Source: Oegoconia quadripuncta
Lineage: Eukaryota; Arthropoda; Insecta; Lepidoptera; Autostichidae
Direction of reading: 5' to 3'
NCBI GenBank assembly: GCA_949316235.1
Contig: OX438742.1
Coordinates: forward strand, 36,586,853-36,650,852
DNA length: 64,000 nt
Shown here: positions 1 to 19,199 of the stretch, one piece after another
Position numbering within the stretch: position 1 is the stretch's first letter
How the letters are laid out: every line of letters starts with the position of its first letter
Made by a program: the position numbers and the translations under genes
Notes under the pieces: generated by a model
What the model was told of the DNA's origin: nothing
Databases searched by the model: none
Seen by the model: the letters and a program-made list of their open reading frames with translations, nothing else

Positions 1-1465
1 GTACGCATAGGGTGCACCCAGGGGTACCACTCCCGCAGCCCCTCTGCATATCGCCAAAATAGCTGCCAACAGTAGGACCTGCAAAATTTACAAACAGTTA
101 CTTTTTTCAGAAATCGCAATACACAATATCATTTTTTAATATTTAAGTATTTTAAATTGTGCAGCTGCATATACTTGGTTAGTACATATTTATGTATGAG
201 TAGTAATTACTGGTTACTTTCATAATATCAAAATGTATGTTTCTTACCTTCATGGTGTGTAGTTTAGGTGGGCGCTCCGTGCTGTGAATGCAGAAGGGTG
301 CGCCACGAAGCTTTTATACGCATGCACCGACTACTTGTCCATTACAACCGCCACAGAAAAACGATTGATTTGTTGCGGGTGTGGCCCTATGTGAGACATA
401 CCATACTCGGGTCCCTGACAGAACATAATGAATGAAATTTATTTTGATTTTTTAAAACAACAATAGTTTTATTATTTATAAGCGAAGCTCCATTGCGATA
501 TCCATGAATATTTGAGGTTAGATAAAGATTATTTTACTTACCTAGTTTCTGAAACCATAGAGCAAAAATATCGGGTACCTAATACTAATATGTCTATCCT
601 CCTGGGTAACTGCATGCAAAGGTACAGTTTAATACCTATTATCATAAGGTTCGGTTCGGTCGGTCAATGGTGCGTTTGGTCCACGGTTTCAAAGTGTACG
701 TTAGGCCATTGGATTGTACAGTCAAATTATATATTACGTCGAAATTTCGTATTGTCAACATCTCTGTTAGTCATTGTGTCTCATAGTCAAAGTCCCGTCG
801 TATCAATGTTGCAGACAGATGAGACTCATTAGTTTCGCATCAGCCTTACACGTCCCCACTGTTGGCGCACCGCCTCCTGTCTCTGGGGGAGGATTTATTT
901 CTTTTTCTTTATTTCCTTATTTTACCTATACCTATGTAAAATATGTGTATGGAAACTGTAGAGAAACGTGATCCTCCGACATAGGCCCGCATTAATATAA
1001 AATATTTAGTTTCAAATTAACTTAAACGGGGATACAAGAAAAATGAAAATACATTCTATGATACTTTATCAAACACGATGTGAGGATTTCTCCGTTTTGG
1101 CAGTTGTTTCGAATTGTTTTGATAGTATAACATTTCTGGTTAGTGTATAAATACAAGCCATAAATAGAAAAATACACACAGCGCCATCTAGTTCCACATT
1201 AAACAACTAAGCTTGTAAAACCTTTTAAAAAAGCGTTGCGCCACTCTGTCCATAAAAATTCATTCAGTAGTTTCAGTCAGTTTCAGAGACCGATAGAGAG
1301 ACAAAAATGTTGACAATAGTCTTTTGTATTTATTCTGTTGTTCTCACAGACTAATAAATAGTCTACAGTCGTAAGTACTCAGTTGGTTCGCTCGCTAGTG
1401 GTAGGTTAGGTTAGAATGTCTTTGTTGTAGTGTTAACTGGCACCACATATTGTTTGACCTATTGT

Positions 1466-1560
1466 TAGAAGCACTCGTGGCGAAGCCACATGCGTTATTG
1501 CGTTTAACGAAGTTAAGCAATGTGTGGCGTAGTCAAATAAGTGACCACCAGCATTTCCCA
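1466..1560 (+). repeat. Possible 5S-rRNA-derived SINE remnant
   Basis: Contains AGCACTCGTGGCG, then CGAAGTTAAGCAAT, which resembles the 5S rRNA internal box A, then AGTGACCACCA. A similar series (AGCACTCGTGCG, ACGAAGTTAAGTAATG) occurs near 23385. The resemblance is partial; both could be a lineage-specific repeat. Confidence 0.3.
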
Positions 1561-2749
1561 CTAGTAAGAGTGACTATTTACGAGTATTTCCGTACTTGGG
1601 ATGGCACGTTAAATATTACCCTTTAATATTTTCAACTAAAGACAAGCCGCAGTTTGAAAACATTGGCTAGTAATCCGATATCTTCTTCTTAGCGATTCGA
1701 TGGCAACAACCTCAAATTCTTGAGGACCAGAATGATCATCATAGAGGTCCTGTAGCGTACAAGTGTCGGGACACGCAGGGCAGCATAAAAGATGCCCCAT
1801 AGTTTCTGACATGAATCTCCCAATCGGACCCTCGTAGCGGATTATGGCCCATACTAGTGAGAAGACTTCAACAGTTAAGATGTTAATTATTTTTTTTCGT
1901 CTGCAATCGTCATGACCTATTTACCGCTCATTGACAAGGCTGTTTCCCAGAGAAGAATGAGCAAGAAACTCAAAGGTTGCTCTTTTTAGATAAGTAGCCC
2001 AGGGAAAATACGGTTTGACCTCGGGAAAACGAATAACCGCGATTTTCTTGAAACATTTAATAGTGTTGTAAATGTAGTAACAATTGTTAAAAATGAAGCA
2101 TTTGTAAGAAACGCAATTACTTAAGTACTAAGTAACTAAATAAGCTAAAGTTGAAAAATGTGTTTCTTTAAAAAAATACCCATCAATTGATGATGGTGTC
2201 TTTGAATTGAAAACATTTAGAGAAATTATCGTTACAAAATATTAGTTCTCATTTTTATTTCTCAAGCAATGCAGCTCGACGATATTTTCAGCTAAAACAC
2301 ATGCATGCATAACTAGAAACTAACATGAACTTTTAACATGCTTAGTTTTATTAAGATACAAAATAAAAATAGGGTTTTCAAAAAAAAATCTAGACTAAGC
2401 GCTTGTTTTTTTTTTAGGCTTAATTATTCAAAACTACATCTCTAATACACTACTACATGTATAAGATAGCAATTATATAAGTCGGTTCTGAATTATGTCT
2501 AGCTAAGCTAATTTTTTATCGCATTTTCCCTGGTCTAAAGTAGGTATTTTTACAATTTGTGATAAAAAAAAACAAAAACTACAAAATAAGAAAAAAATCA
2601 GACTGATTAATAGAGAATTTTTGTTTGTGAGTTAAGTATTTTTTCTAATACTTATGTAGATTCAAACTGTTTGTATCTGTATGTACATGTGAGAACGTTT
2701 GAATAAAAATAAGTTAGTTAATAAAAAAAGTTAAATTCGTTGTTTTGCT

Positions 2750-2880
2750 CAAACGACGACCGATTGGTATAATAGATAGTGAACCTGTCAGCGAAACCTA
2801 CGGTTACGGGTTTGAAGCCCTCGAGGGGTAAATGTTTGTGTGATGAATGCGAATATTTATGGCCGAGCCTTTTATTTGCT
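2750..2880 (+). repeat. tRNA-headed SINE, family A, truncated
   Basis: CGACCGATTGGTATAATAG resembles a pol III box A and GGTTACGGGTTTGAAGCCC a degenerate box B; then GGTAAATGTTTGTGTGATGA. The same module occurs at 8300-8523, 37020-37254 and 42038-42260. Truncated after about 130 nt. Confidence 0.7.
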
Positions 2881-3699
2881 AAACTTAAGTTCCCTCTTTT
2901 AACCGACTTCAAAAAAGGAGAGGGTTTTCAATAAGACTAGATTTTTTTTGTTTGTTACGCGGTTTCCTCGTCAATAATTGTTAACCGATTTAGATAATTA
3001 TTTCTTGTTTGATAGAGTTCACCGCCAGAGTAGTCCCATATACATGTGGTAAAGTCTGATGATACGCTCCTGAGATTCAGAACGGAACCTTACTGAAGTC
3101 GGTTGTATTGCCAATTTGCCTGTTCTATTATTATATCAAGTTCGACCTGTTAGTTTTACTATTTAAATTATTTACAAGTAAGTACCTACTTACTATTTAA
3201 AATTCATAGACAGGTGCGGGGCTCCATCCAATAAAACTTATAGCATTGAGGAGTCTAGCTGCATGACAACGCTTTTTGGGTCACACAGGTGTGCGTTATC
3301 TATAAGTAGTATAATGCGTGTGTAATAGGGGTCTAGCAGTGTCGCCGTCGCGTCGCCCAGATCATTCCATTCATAATAGCCGTCCGACACTCGATCTTAG
3401 GTATAGAACCAACGTATTCGAAGCATTATTACAAAATTCAGGTCCAAATATATTATACAATTTCCTTTGTAAGAGACTGCCATCTGAACTGGAAAAATAA
3501 AATTATTTTTCAGATTGCCAGGCCTTCTCCCCCTAGGGGTCGCAGGTAGCAAATCAAAAATATGTACATACATTCGATTTCGGCAATTTCAACTATGCAA
3601 CTAATAGTGCTCAAAGCACAGAAATAGTACTACTGTCTGTTAAGAGATATTTTACGTCGTTCACTGAGCAAGCCATCTTGACTGGACAAGACTGGCTAG

Positions 3700-4240
3700 A
3701 CTGAGATCCGACTAGACATGCTCAATTTCGACGGAGAGGCCAATCGACGAATCCAACTTGAATGGGCAGCGTTCGGGAAAGGTCCTTTCGTCCAAAATAT
3801 CTCAGCGCTTGAAGATGCAAATCTTTAAACAATGTGTGTCACCTACTAATGATGACCTGGTCGTCTCTCACTATGGGCTTCATAGGCTAGCTTTAGGCCA
3901 CGCAACGAGCAATGGAGAGGGGGACGCTCGGTGTTCACTACGTGGTCGAATCAAGAACGAAGAAATCCGTAGGCGAACGACGGTCACTGACAGCTCAAAA
4001 TATTAGCAAGTTGAAGTGCCAGTGGACAGGGCACATAGCTCAAAAAACTGATGGCCGGTAGAGCATTAAAGTTCTCGCATGGAGATCACGCATCGGCAAG
4101 CGCAGCGTAGAGCGTCTACCTACTCATAAGATGGACAGACAACCTGATAACGGTCGCGGGAAATTGCATAGATTCGTGTCCGTGCTACTAGTCATTGTGA
4201 AGATCTCTCTTGGGGTGACAATTCTGGCTACAGTATGTCA
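3700..4240 (+). pseudogene. RTE-like LINE 3' coding remnant
   Basis: Translated fragments such as RLKMQIFKQCV and RGRIKNEEIRRRTTVTD, followed in other frames by degenerate AGHIA-, RTGKRSV- and RW-type words, match the C-terminal part of the RTE/craniofacial-development-protein-2-like LINE ORF common in Lepidoptera. Several stops and frameshifts show it is dead. The same tail recurs at 10443-10640 and 59570-59870. Confidence 0.65.
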
Positions 4241-4671
4241 TCGCAAAAATCATGTTCAACTACCAAAAATATCCATGTGGTATGCAAAGTGTGTATGTAT
4301 GGAGTTTCCCTCGTAAAAAAATGATTCTGGTTGCAGAATCGATTCATCCCTATGAATAAATATATTGTCATCAGAACTGATAAAGTATTTCAGCTCTTTA
4401 GGTAAACAGGAAATGGTAAACAGGAAACTTGTCTTGCTAGAACGGACATATATATTCAAAATCAGTATCAATTAAATAAAAAGCTTGCAATTTTGGCGAC
4501 TTGAACAAACCCGGACCTGGCAACCCTGAACTGAACGTCAGCAACAGTAACACTGAATATTTTGCTAAAACGTCACTCACTTTTTTCCATGAATGTGTAA
4601 AATTAAGCAGCAAAACAATTCACAGTGCTTTGTTATGTGTTGACGATTTCAAATTGTTGTTATTAAGTACA

Positions 4672-11170
<6,499 letters not shown>

Positions 11171-11179
11171 TTGTAAGAT

Positions 11180-12290
11180 GGGCAGCCAATGAAACCCCGT
11201 GATTGACTCGTGAACATAAGAAAATTGACAATATTTCAAAATCAAAAACTCATTGTAATATTATTCTCATTAGTCATTCATTCATTACCTATATTATAGG
11301 TATCGTTAGTAATAGTGATTGACTGATAAAAAGGGTATTTTTTATAAATTATTTAGAATTCGTTCTAATTTATTTCATTCGCGTATGTTGAATTTCTAAA
11401 AATGTCCTACTTATCTTTCACATAGGTGATTAGATTAATGAACAAGAAAAATTATCCATAAATAGATTCACTATTGTGCAATAAGAATATTTTTATCCTA
11501 AAAAGTTAATCAGAGATAGAACTTTTCGGGGGTAGAGACTAGTAAGTTTTTGGTCGCTAAACATCCTACTTACGAATCTATAATATTGTTTGTACCTACA
11601 ATACAACACAAAGCAAAGAAGTTATTAATATGATGTGGAGACGAGACGAGGAAATCAATTACAAATCAGCAACGAATAATAGAAATAACATACAAATAGT
11701 TTAAGTGATAATTTGTAAAACAGTTGTTGGTGTTCCCAAGAAAATAAAATAAACATCACTACAAAAGTTTTCGTATATTTATATTAATATATACATATGA
11801 ACGTTATTAACAGTAATTTAATATATTTGTAGGATAGTTGTGTAGGATCATTGATATATATGTTAGTAAAGGATAAGGATGTTTATCTATGCTGCAAATG
11901 CTTGCATTAGTCCTAAAAAGTTCTATCCCTTTTAATAACTATTTCGGTCATGTTCTATTTATTTCGAATATATTTTTATTTATATAACACAGGGTGAATT
12001 CTAGGATGGGAGTCGATGTATGCTAAAATCCCAAACTAGGAGAAATAGAGAAAAGGCCAACAAATACTTGCCAGTCTTATTTACTACTAATTACAAATTG
12101 TAACCCAACACCTACTTAAAAAGAGCAATCCTTGAGTTCTTGCTTATTCAGTTTTGTGAATGAGCAGTAACTAAATATCAAGTAAAATTATTTAACGTTT
12201 TCAAGTGATAATTTAATGTTAATCAAAATAAAATCTTGACTATTGACTACCAACAAATTCCAAATGCTTATCGAAATTAATAAATGCTCA
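11180..12290. other. CHIC 3' UTR and intergenic DNA
   Basis: Low-complexity AT-rich DNA downstream of the CHIC stop. Two overlapping AATAAA motifs at 11743-11753 could end the transcript. No other ORF or repeat family recognised. Confidence 0.4.
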
Positions 12291-12394
12291 CCAAATTTAT
12301 TTTAAACAAAATATTTTAATGTGTTTGCTAAATATCATATTATTGTACTTGTACTTCATAAAGTCAGTGTGACCAAAACGAATATAGATGGTAG

Positions 12395-12568
12395 GTAGTA
12401 TAATCAATCGGTCGAACCACGTGCCTGGAAGGGATTCCTTGGCTTTGTCCAGACGTGCTGGCGCCCTAAAGACGATTTGAGCTAATTGCACTTCATCCTT
12501 CATAATGCGATCTTGCAAATCTAGGGTGAATAGGCAACTGGGGTCGCGTTCTTCACCTTCGGCTACCT
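12395..12568 (-). pseudogene. Exon-like ORF fragment, unidentified
   Basis: Minus-strand reading from 12568 is open for more than 80 codons and has a protein-like composition: GEERDPSCLFTLDLQDR, then DEVQLAQIVFRAP and ESLPGTWFDRL. It is preceded by TATTAG, a weak acceptor, and runs into AT-rich sequence after about ILPT without a clear donor. Could be a lone exon of an unrecognised minus-strand gene or a captured gene fragment. I cannot name the family. Confidence 0.35.
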
Positions 12569-12599
12569 AATATTTATTTATTACTTTCCACTAGGTCAG

Positions 12600-13850
12600 A
12601 TTGCAAGCAAACGCAACTCTAGTCCTTCATAAATAAAATATTTCATCCAACTTTTCTCAAGAAAAAAAAAATTAAAAGTGAAGAGCAAACATTTCATTAG
12701 CTTGATCATCATCATCAAATTTTTATTGTTATCTTCTTCTTAACTAGCTTAGATTATTCGATTGAAGTTTGCACATCAATTTAGCATGGTTGTAAAAATG
12801 GTTGTCAAAATTCGACTTGCATGGAACATAAGTTTAAATAAATTTTATGTGTGTTAAGTTACCGCTAGAAAAACTATTAAAAGATTATCTAATAAATTTA
12901 ACAAATATTTTGGTGAATTTTACTATAATTATTTGTCATTAGACTTCTGTTGTCTTTTAAGTAAATGTATTTTTCAACCGGTATCTTCTTGAGAAGGTGA
13001 TCACTAGCCCGTCTCTTTTATTTCTATGCAAGTGACAACAACACCAAAGGCACAGATTACTAATAAGTTACTAAAGTAACCAAAGGTCACTGGCAGTTAT
13101 CAGCTTCCATCAGCAATACTGGTAATTATTACTGTTTTTAGCACTCTAGTAGTTTTGGCAAGTATTTATTAATTTTGAGAAGCAGATATATTTTATTACC
13201 GAATGATTCATTAGTATTAATTTAACTAATGTACTGCATTTTATTTATTTCGCTAATACTCAGTGTATTTAGGTGAAAAAATTATTTGGTGAGCATGTCT
13301 AGACAAAAATTGCGATGAGCTCGATGTTATGAGAAAACAAAAAATTGCACTTCTGTAACATACTTTATTTTAGCCGGGGCCAAACTTTACGTCATACATA
13401 AGATACAAGAAAATCAATTATGCAAGTAACATTAGATGGAAGATATATTTGAAAAACAAGGTTCTAAAAATTTCGGATATCCAATAAATAGCCTTGAAAA
13501 AAAAACTAGATCTGCCAACGCCGAACTTATCCGAACCTCCCGGCAGCTGGCGCCGCCAAAATAACATTTCTGGGGGTCAAAGATATGTGAATGAATAAAC
13601 AGATATGGTTGAACAGAAATGGTCAAACAGATATGTGAATGAATAAAATGTTATTCATTTTAATTAATAAACCTAGCACATATACTTACCTACTAGAAAT
13701 ATGGGGATGCCGCAAACCAATCTGTCCAATCGTTTTTATGAATTGTACCATACACAGACAATCTTATACAAGGTATGACGTCATCAACATAGAGAAATAT
13801 TATGAATATATTGAATCTTATTATTTTTCCAAACAAATCAAACCAGGATA
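12600..13850. other. Intergenic, nothing recognised
   Basis: AT-rich sequence with short random ORFs. One GC-richer patch (13515-13560, AACCTCCCGGCAGCTGGCG) may be part of an old repeat. Confidence 0.35.
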
Positions 13851-14110
13851 CACTTTATTGCACATCAAACAATAACACAAGACACAACACAGAACAGAAC
13901 TAATTGGCGGCCTTACCACTAAAACTTCCAGCTACTTGTTATTTTTCAAAAAAGATGTTTAATTGAAAAAATAACTAGAATTAGAAAGACTGGGTAATCA
14001 ATATGCACTTTATTAGTACATAAGGGAATAATAACACAGAATAGTACAATTTGGCGGCCTTATCACTAAAATCTCATCAAGTAACCTTTAGGTTACTTCA
14101 TACTTAATAT
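13850..14110 (-). repeat. Two adjacent LINE 3' tails
   Basis: CACTTTATTGCACATCAAAC...TTGGCGGCCTTACCACTAAAA and CACTTTATTAGTACATAAG...TTGGCGGCCTTATCACTAAAA are two diverged direct copies, about 150 bp apart, of a module that usually ends jockey-type LINEs in Lepidoptera. Orientation follows the T-rich left edge, a reverse poly(A). Confidence 0.45.
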
Positions 14111-14769
14111 GTAAGTAGTAGTACGATAAACTAATTTTAATAAATATAAGTAAATGAATGCAGTATATGCACATAAGAGCATAATAAACTATATACTTGC
14201 ATAAATATACATAAATAAATTAAATATTTACCTGTACGTATATTATACATATACGCCTACAAACATTTTATACATTTATATTTTGATGAATAAAATAATA
14301 AGTACCTAAGTACCGAATAATGACTATAAGTTATAAAATAGTATACGTAATATACATATTGTTATACATTTAATGTGATAAATAAAATAGTAAGTAAGTA
14401 CATAAGTGCCGAATAATGAAGAAATCATCCAACGAAAATCATATATTCCTATATACATAGTATACATTTCTATTTGATAAATAAAATAGTAAGTACCTAA
14501 TAATGAATATAAGTTATGAAAATAAAATGAGTAAAGAGTAACCAATTTTAGAGAAGAGATCTTAATATTTTTTCATTCCGACATGATATATGATAAAAAT
14601 AAAATAATGACAATAATTTTAATGTCCAAAATGCCGATGAGCAGGATTAAAATTAAAAAACACATTCTATGAATGCGAAACATTATGACAGATACACATA
14701 CAAATATGTAGTTAAATGCTTCTATTATAAGTTACAATAGATTTAAATTAATTAATGCTTGAAGTTATG

Positions 14770-14935
14770 ACATAGCTGTATTTACTCGCGGTTGCGCCCA
14801 GCTGTGTAAAGAAATTCCATCAGAGATATCCTCCTGGAACAACTCACTTTATCGGGATAACATGTATCCTATGTCCTATTCGAATCCACTCACCGTGACT
14901 GATCAACAAAGAAACAAACACCCAAACTTTCTTTT
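14770..14935. repeat. Interspersed repeat with GCGGTTGCGCCCAG core
   Basis: Shares TCGCGG(T/C)TGCGCC, TTTATCGGG and AACAAACAcCCAAACTTTC with 60825-60980, so both are copies of one dispersed lepidopteran repeat. No coding content. Confidence 0.5.
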
Positions 14936-15144
14936 TTAATTTAATAGACTCTACCTCTACGGCCGCCCTATATTTTATAGAAAGTAGAGGTCCTACCACT
15001 CTTATCACTCCAAGTACGTGGCATATATTATATTACATGTATATTTTGTCACGAGATGCCAAGTGATTTAAATAAGTTCAACGTTGACAGCCCTAGTTCG
15101 TTTTGCAAATCTATTCGACATGTCAAGGTAACCACCGACTCCTG

Positions 15145-15375
15145 GAGCCTGATTCTCACATACGTATATATATATACGTATATAAGTGTGAAAGAGATAG
15201 ACATGCCAATGTCTATCGATTGACAAATGTCGAGTGTGCGAGAATAGGGGTCCTGGACCCCTATTCTCGCACGCATGGCATGTCTATCTCTTTCACACTT
15301 ATATACGTGTGTAAAAGTGACAAACCTATTGATGTCGTTCGACATTGAAATCTCGAGTATGTGAGAATCAGGCTC
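15145..15375. mobile_element. 231-bp foldback MITE with nested palindromes
   Basis: The 19-bp termini GAGCCTGATTCTCACATAC (15145-15163) and its exact complement (15357-15375) bound an element whose inner arms also pair (GTGTGAAAGAGATAGACATG with its complement) and whose centre is a perfect 18-bp palindrome with a 1-nt loop (GGGGTCC-T-GGACCCC). A diverged relative follows to about 15505. Nonautonomous; superfamily unknown. Confidence 0.8.
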
Positions 15376-15519
15376 ATTCTCGCTCACTTGCGATTTCAAT
15401 ATCAATAGACATTAGGTTGGTCACTCCGGCGCTTGAAGTGTGACAGTGACAGACAGACTGATGTCTATCGATATATTCAAGTCTCGAACGCGTGAGAATC
15501 ACTGCCGGTTCTAGTCATT

Positions 15520-17040
15520 ATTTATAGTAATGACGACGTAGTCTGAAACCAATGAATGGTACCGGAAGTGCCCACTTATTTTGTAACTAAGTACATACCC
15601 GTAGATAGAAGATATAAAACTTGTTTTTCAAATATATCTTTCATCGAGCTTTTCTTATATAATTGATATATTCTTATATCTTACGTATGACGTAGGGTAC
15701 GTAAAGACTTTAAATTTATCGATGCCAATTTTGCCATTGTTCATTCAACATCAAATACATATTTAATATTACTAGTTATTCTGTCCTTCTGTCACAGTCA
15801 TTTATTTCAGAAACTGAAGAGTATAATTGAAAATGGTGGCCCAAATACAGACATTATCATAAACTAAAATTTAGATTTTATTGTCCAGTTGTGGTGGCAA
15901 AATTAAAAAAAAGTAGGTTATTATGAAATATTAAAAGTGGGATTTTAAAAATATATAATCTAAATACACTTTCTGTAGGTTTAAATTCTGTCTCTAAAAA
16001 TATCGCACAACAATTTTGAAAACCTATGAACGTTAGTAATGATTGTAGATTACAGAAAATATATAAGTTCCTCAAAGGATATTTTTTTTATGTTAAAGGA
16101 AATCTTGTTTATATAAAATTTTGATCTCTATAAGTAACATACTATATTTATTTAAAATAGAACATTAATTTTCTCCATACAATTTTCCACAAAGCCTTAA
16201 TTTAGGCGTAGTTTCACTTAAGTGCGCCCGTTGCGACGGGTTGAACGTCAACGTGATCTGAATTTTGCTACTTCATATCGTGAAATGCCCCGACTATTAT
16301 CTAATATGGCCAACCGTCTTCCGTCGCCTGCTCCCATCAGAGCCGGAAATATAAGACGTACGAGGATTTGCAATGTTAGGAAAGCTAATTCAGCTCTTCC
16401 ATTATTTTAACAAAACAAAACATTAATAGATGGAAATATGTAGGAAGTGCCTTTCCAACAAATTTTATTTCGATAGCGAGACACATGTCTACTTGCTTTC
16501 GTATATCAATCTTATGTATTATGTATGTAGATATTTTAAGTTGCTTTTGTAATAATTAATAACGTGGCGGGTCAGTGACCTCATTCGCACTACACACAAA
16601 CCTTTACAGGTTTTCGTAGGCGTCTTATAGTGAAGATTGTTAATAATGTTCTATGGATAAATAAATAAAAAAAAAAAAATAAGAAAATTTTGGAGACCTA
16701 CTCTAAAATGGAATGAATTAGAATTCGACCGGTGAAGTTCCAGCAAATCTCTTCACTTTATTTTACGCTAAAACATTTGGTTTTGGCACAAAAAAGAATA
16801 ATCTTATATTTTGAGCACACGAATAAGGAGTTTCATGGAATTCCATCGAATTATTTTAGAATGAGAGAATCACCGGCTTGTGTGCTCTTAAATGCATTTC
16901 ATTCGAAAACTGGATGTCATTGTTTTGTTCTTGAATAATTTTTGAAAAAGCATACAAAATAGCGACATGAATACATATTGTTAATTTTTTTTCGCCAAAC
17001 GTATATTTACCGTATATCCCGTATATTTGAATATATACAT
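15520..17040. other. Intergenic, no gene recognised
   Basis: AT-rich. An ORF at 16222-16410 begins in moderately GC-rich DNA but matches no family I know and has no splice-site support. Confidence 0.35.
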
Positions 17041-17194
17041 TGATTGGTAAAAGGATAGATTCCTTGCAAGGAATCTACCTCACCTTGAAAGGTGTGATGA
17101 TTTGTAACAACTACACACCCAAATTCAGCGGTATCGTAGTCTGGAAGTATTTGTAGCAACTCGCTTTAAAATAAATCTATCCTTTTACCAGTCA
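17041..17194. mobile_element. 154-bp MITE
   Basis: Terminal inverted repeats TGATTGGTAAAAGGATAGAT and the complement of AATCTATCCTTTTACCAGTC. A perfect 22-bp zero-loop palindrome (TAGATTCCTTG/CAAGGAATCTA) sits just inside the left end. Confidence 0.75.
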
Positions 17195-17199
17195 GCCTA

Positions 17200-18730
17200 T
17201 TTAATATGCATTTGTATCATTAACATAGACGCAATACGTAATAATAACAACACAATAAGTTACATGACGCACCACGTCGTACTTGAATTGAACACTCTAG
17301 TCCTAATTACATGCTTTTAATATTTCACGAGTTTTGAAATCTTGTCAATTTTACATACTAAAAAATTTCAATTTTATCTTAAAAATGTACTATAGATATA
17401 TAAGCGAGGCCATGTCATTTGTTTAGTTAGAGCATAGGTCACTTGGTCAAGCTGATATCCCCATTAAAGTAGCACTCTTAAAAAGTCACCCACTCTTCTG
17501 AGCCCATATTCACAAAAGTACGATATCGGAAATTCCGAGGAACTCTGTCCGTGACGTGACATTCTAACTCGATATCAAATGTTAACAAATGAAAATTTAA
17601 TTATAACGTGTCGTACCAAGTTCTTCCGGAAAGTTTCCGATATCCAACCGTTGTGTTAAGTAACTTGGTTATCTATCTACCACTATAATTGGCTCTCACA
17701 ATTACAATTTATTCAAGAACTATAAGGGATGAATTTAACCTCATATTTATTATTTTTATATCGAATCTTTTATATACATACTACAAAGATATGCTTGCTT
17801 TTAGAATAAGTAGTAAAAATTTTATGGACTGTTTAGGAAAATGGTACGTTATTTACAATACCTACTTACTTACAAACATACATAATAAACAGTGCTGTAC
17901 GTTGTAGTTCAAAAACGACGAATGTGTATTGATATGGACAAATAAATAATAATTGTTAATCGCTTTTTATGTACATATAAGTAGATGTCACCTTATTAAA
18001 ATTGCAAGCTTCTATTTGTTTAAGAATTCAAATGTTATCCTGAAGTGTATATTATTGTTAAGAATAAGAATTTTCAGATATATCTAATGATTGTTGAGGC
18101 ATTATCTGTGTTCACCTCCGCTTTTAGCTATACATACAAAAACTGAATCTGAAACACAGAGGTCACTACAGATGTTCGTTATTACTTTAAGTATATAATA
18201 TTTGTATTTAGTGACTTTTATCTGGCATGTGTGCAATTGAAGATATTTTAATAATCGAATTTACTTGTTATGCGTGTTGTACATTATTTTAAAATTTGTA
18301 TCTATCTGAAATATTACTTCAATCATAGCTTTTATTTGACAGTTTATGTTAGATGTTAAAACTTCCTAGCAACTTCCTAACTCGGTTATAATGTAACCGT
18401 CGAATTTATAGAATGCAATAAAGTTCAAAAATAGTCAGGTAGACTGTGTTCAGTGGTACCTATTATGATAATATGTGATACGTCCGAGAATTATAATTAC
18501 ATATTTTTGCAAACTTATTGCTAGGTACACGAATAAATACTGATGTGGTACAGTCAAGATTAAAAACATAGAGTTGGTAAAATCATCACTAAAATGATAC
18601 GCCGACTTTGATACTGAGGTAATACCGTTGAGGTAAATGTTTTTGAGTCTCGCTGTACCTAATCGTTTAATAACCTGGATGGATGCAGGATGATGATCAC
18701 AGTTAGGTACAGTGATTAATGTGTTATCCG
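17200..18730. other. Intergenic, nothing recognised
   Basis: AT-rich, only short random ORFs, no repeated module shared with the rest of the window was noticed. Confidence 0.35.
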
Positions 18731-19038
18731 ACATAGAGGCGCCGTGGTGGCGCAATAGACATTTGTAAACATTTGAGAAATAAGAACACAGTTGCAGCAT
18801 AGTGTAAAGAAGAAAAGAATAGTGAGTAATCACATCACCTATGAGGTGAGGGCATTGCCGACGGCGGAAAAGCAGTCCCAATTACAAATTATGTCCTAGT
18901 GTTTCAAGCTAGCAACTATATATATAAAATACTCTCACGTCTTAGATCGCCGAGATCGAGAAAAATAGAATAGGCCGGAAAATAATCTAACGCGAATATA
19001 AAACGTAAAAATATGCATTTGCACGTGCACATATTTTT

Positions 19039-19113
19039 GGCGCCGTGGTAATAGCCCGCAGCATGTCAGAACTGATTTAGTTCTGACATGCTGCGGGCTA
19101 TTACCACGGCGCC
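19039..19113. repeat. Perfect 35-bp palindrome, 5-nt loop
   Basis: 19039-19073 is exactly the reverse complement of 19079-19113 with loop GATTT. Arm begins GGCGCCGTGGTAATAGCCCG. GCCGTGGT words also occur at 18743 and 19121, so it lies within a larger element of unknown type. Confidence 0.95.
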
Positions 19114-19199
19114 TAACAACGCCGTGGTAACGCAAAAAGGGCCTGCCGCCATCGTCGACTGTTACCACTATATTCTTTTCTGTATACTATGGTTGTAGG

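Larger units (their letters stand above)
1..3650. other. Gene-free 5' stretch with scattered repeat remnants
   Basis: AT-rich DNA without a supportable exon. Recognisable pieces are a SINE tail with GCGCCATCTAGTTCCACA near 1180, a possible 5S-like remnant near 1466-1560, a tRNA-headed SINE at 2750-2880 and an AACCGACTTCAAAAAAGGAG repeat end near 2900. Short ORFs here (for example around 512-971) resemble nothing I know. Confidence 0.5.

Noticed and set aside
512..971. Overlapping ORFs of 106 and 65 codons near the left edge
   Set aside because: Composition not protein-like in either frame, no family recognised.
16222..16410. 62-codon Arg-rich ORF
   Set aside because: No recognisable domain, no splice sites, and length within chance expectation.
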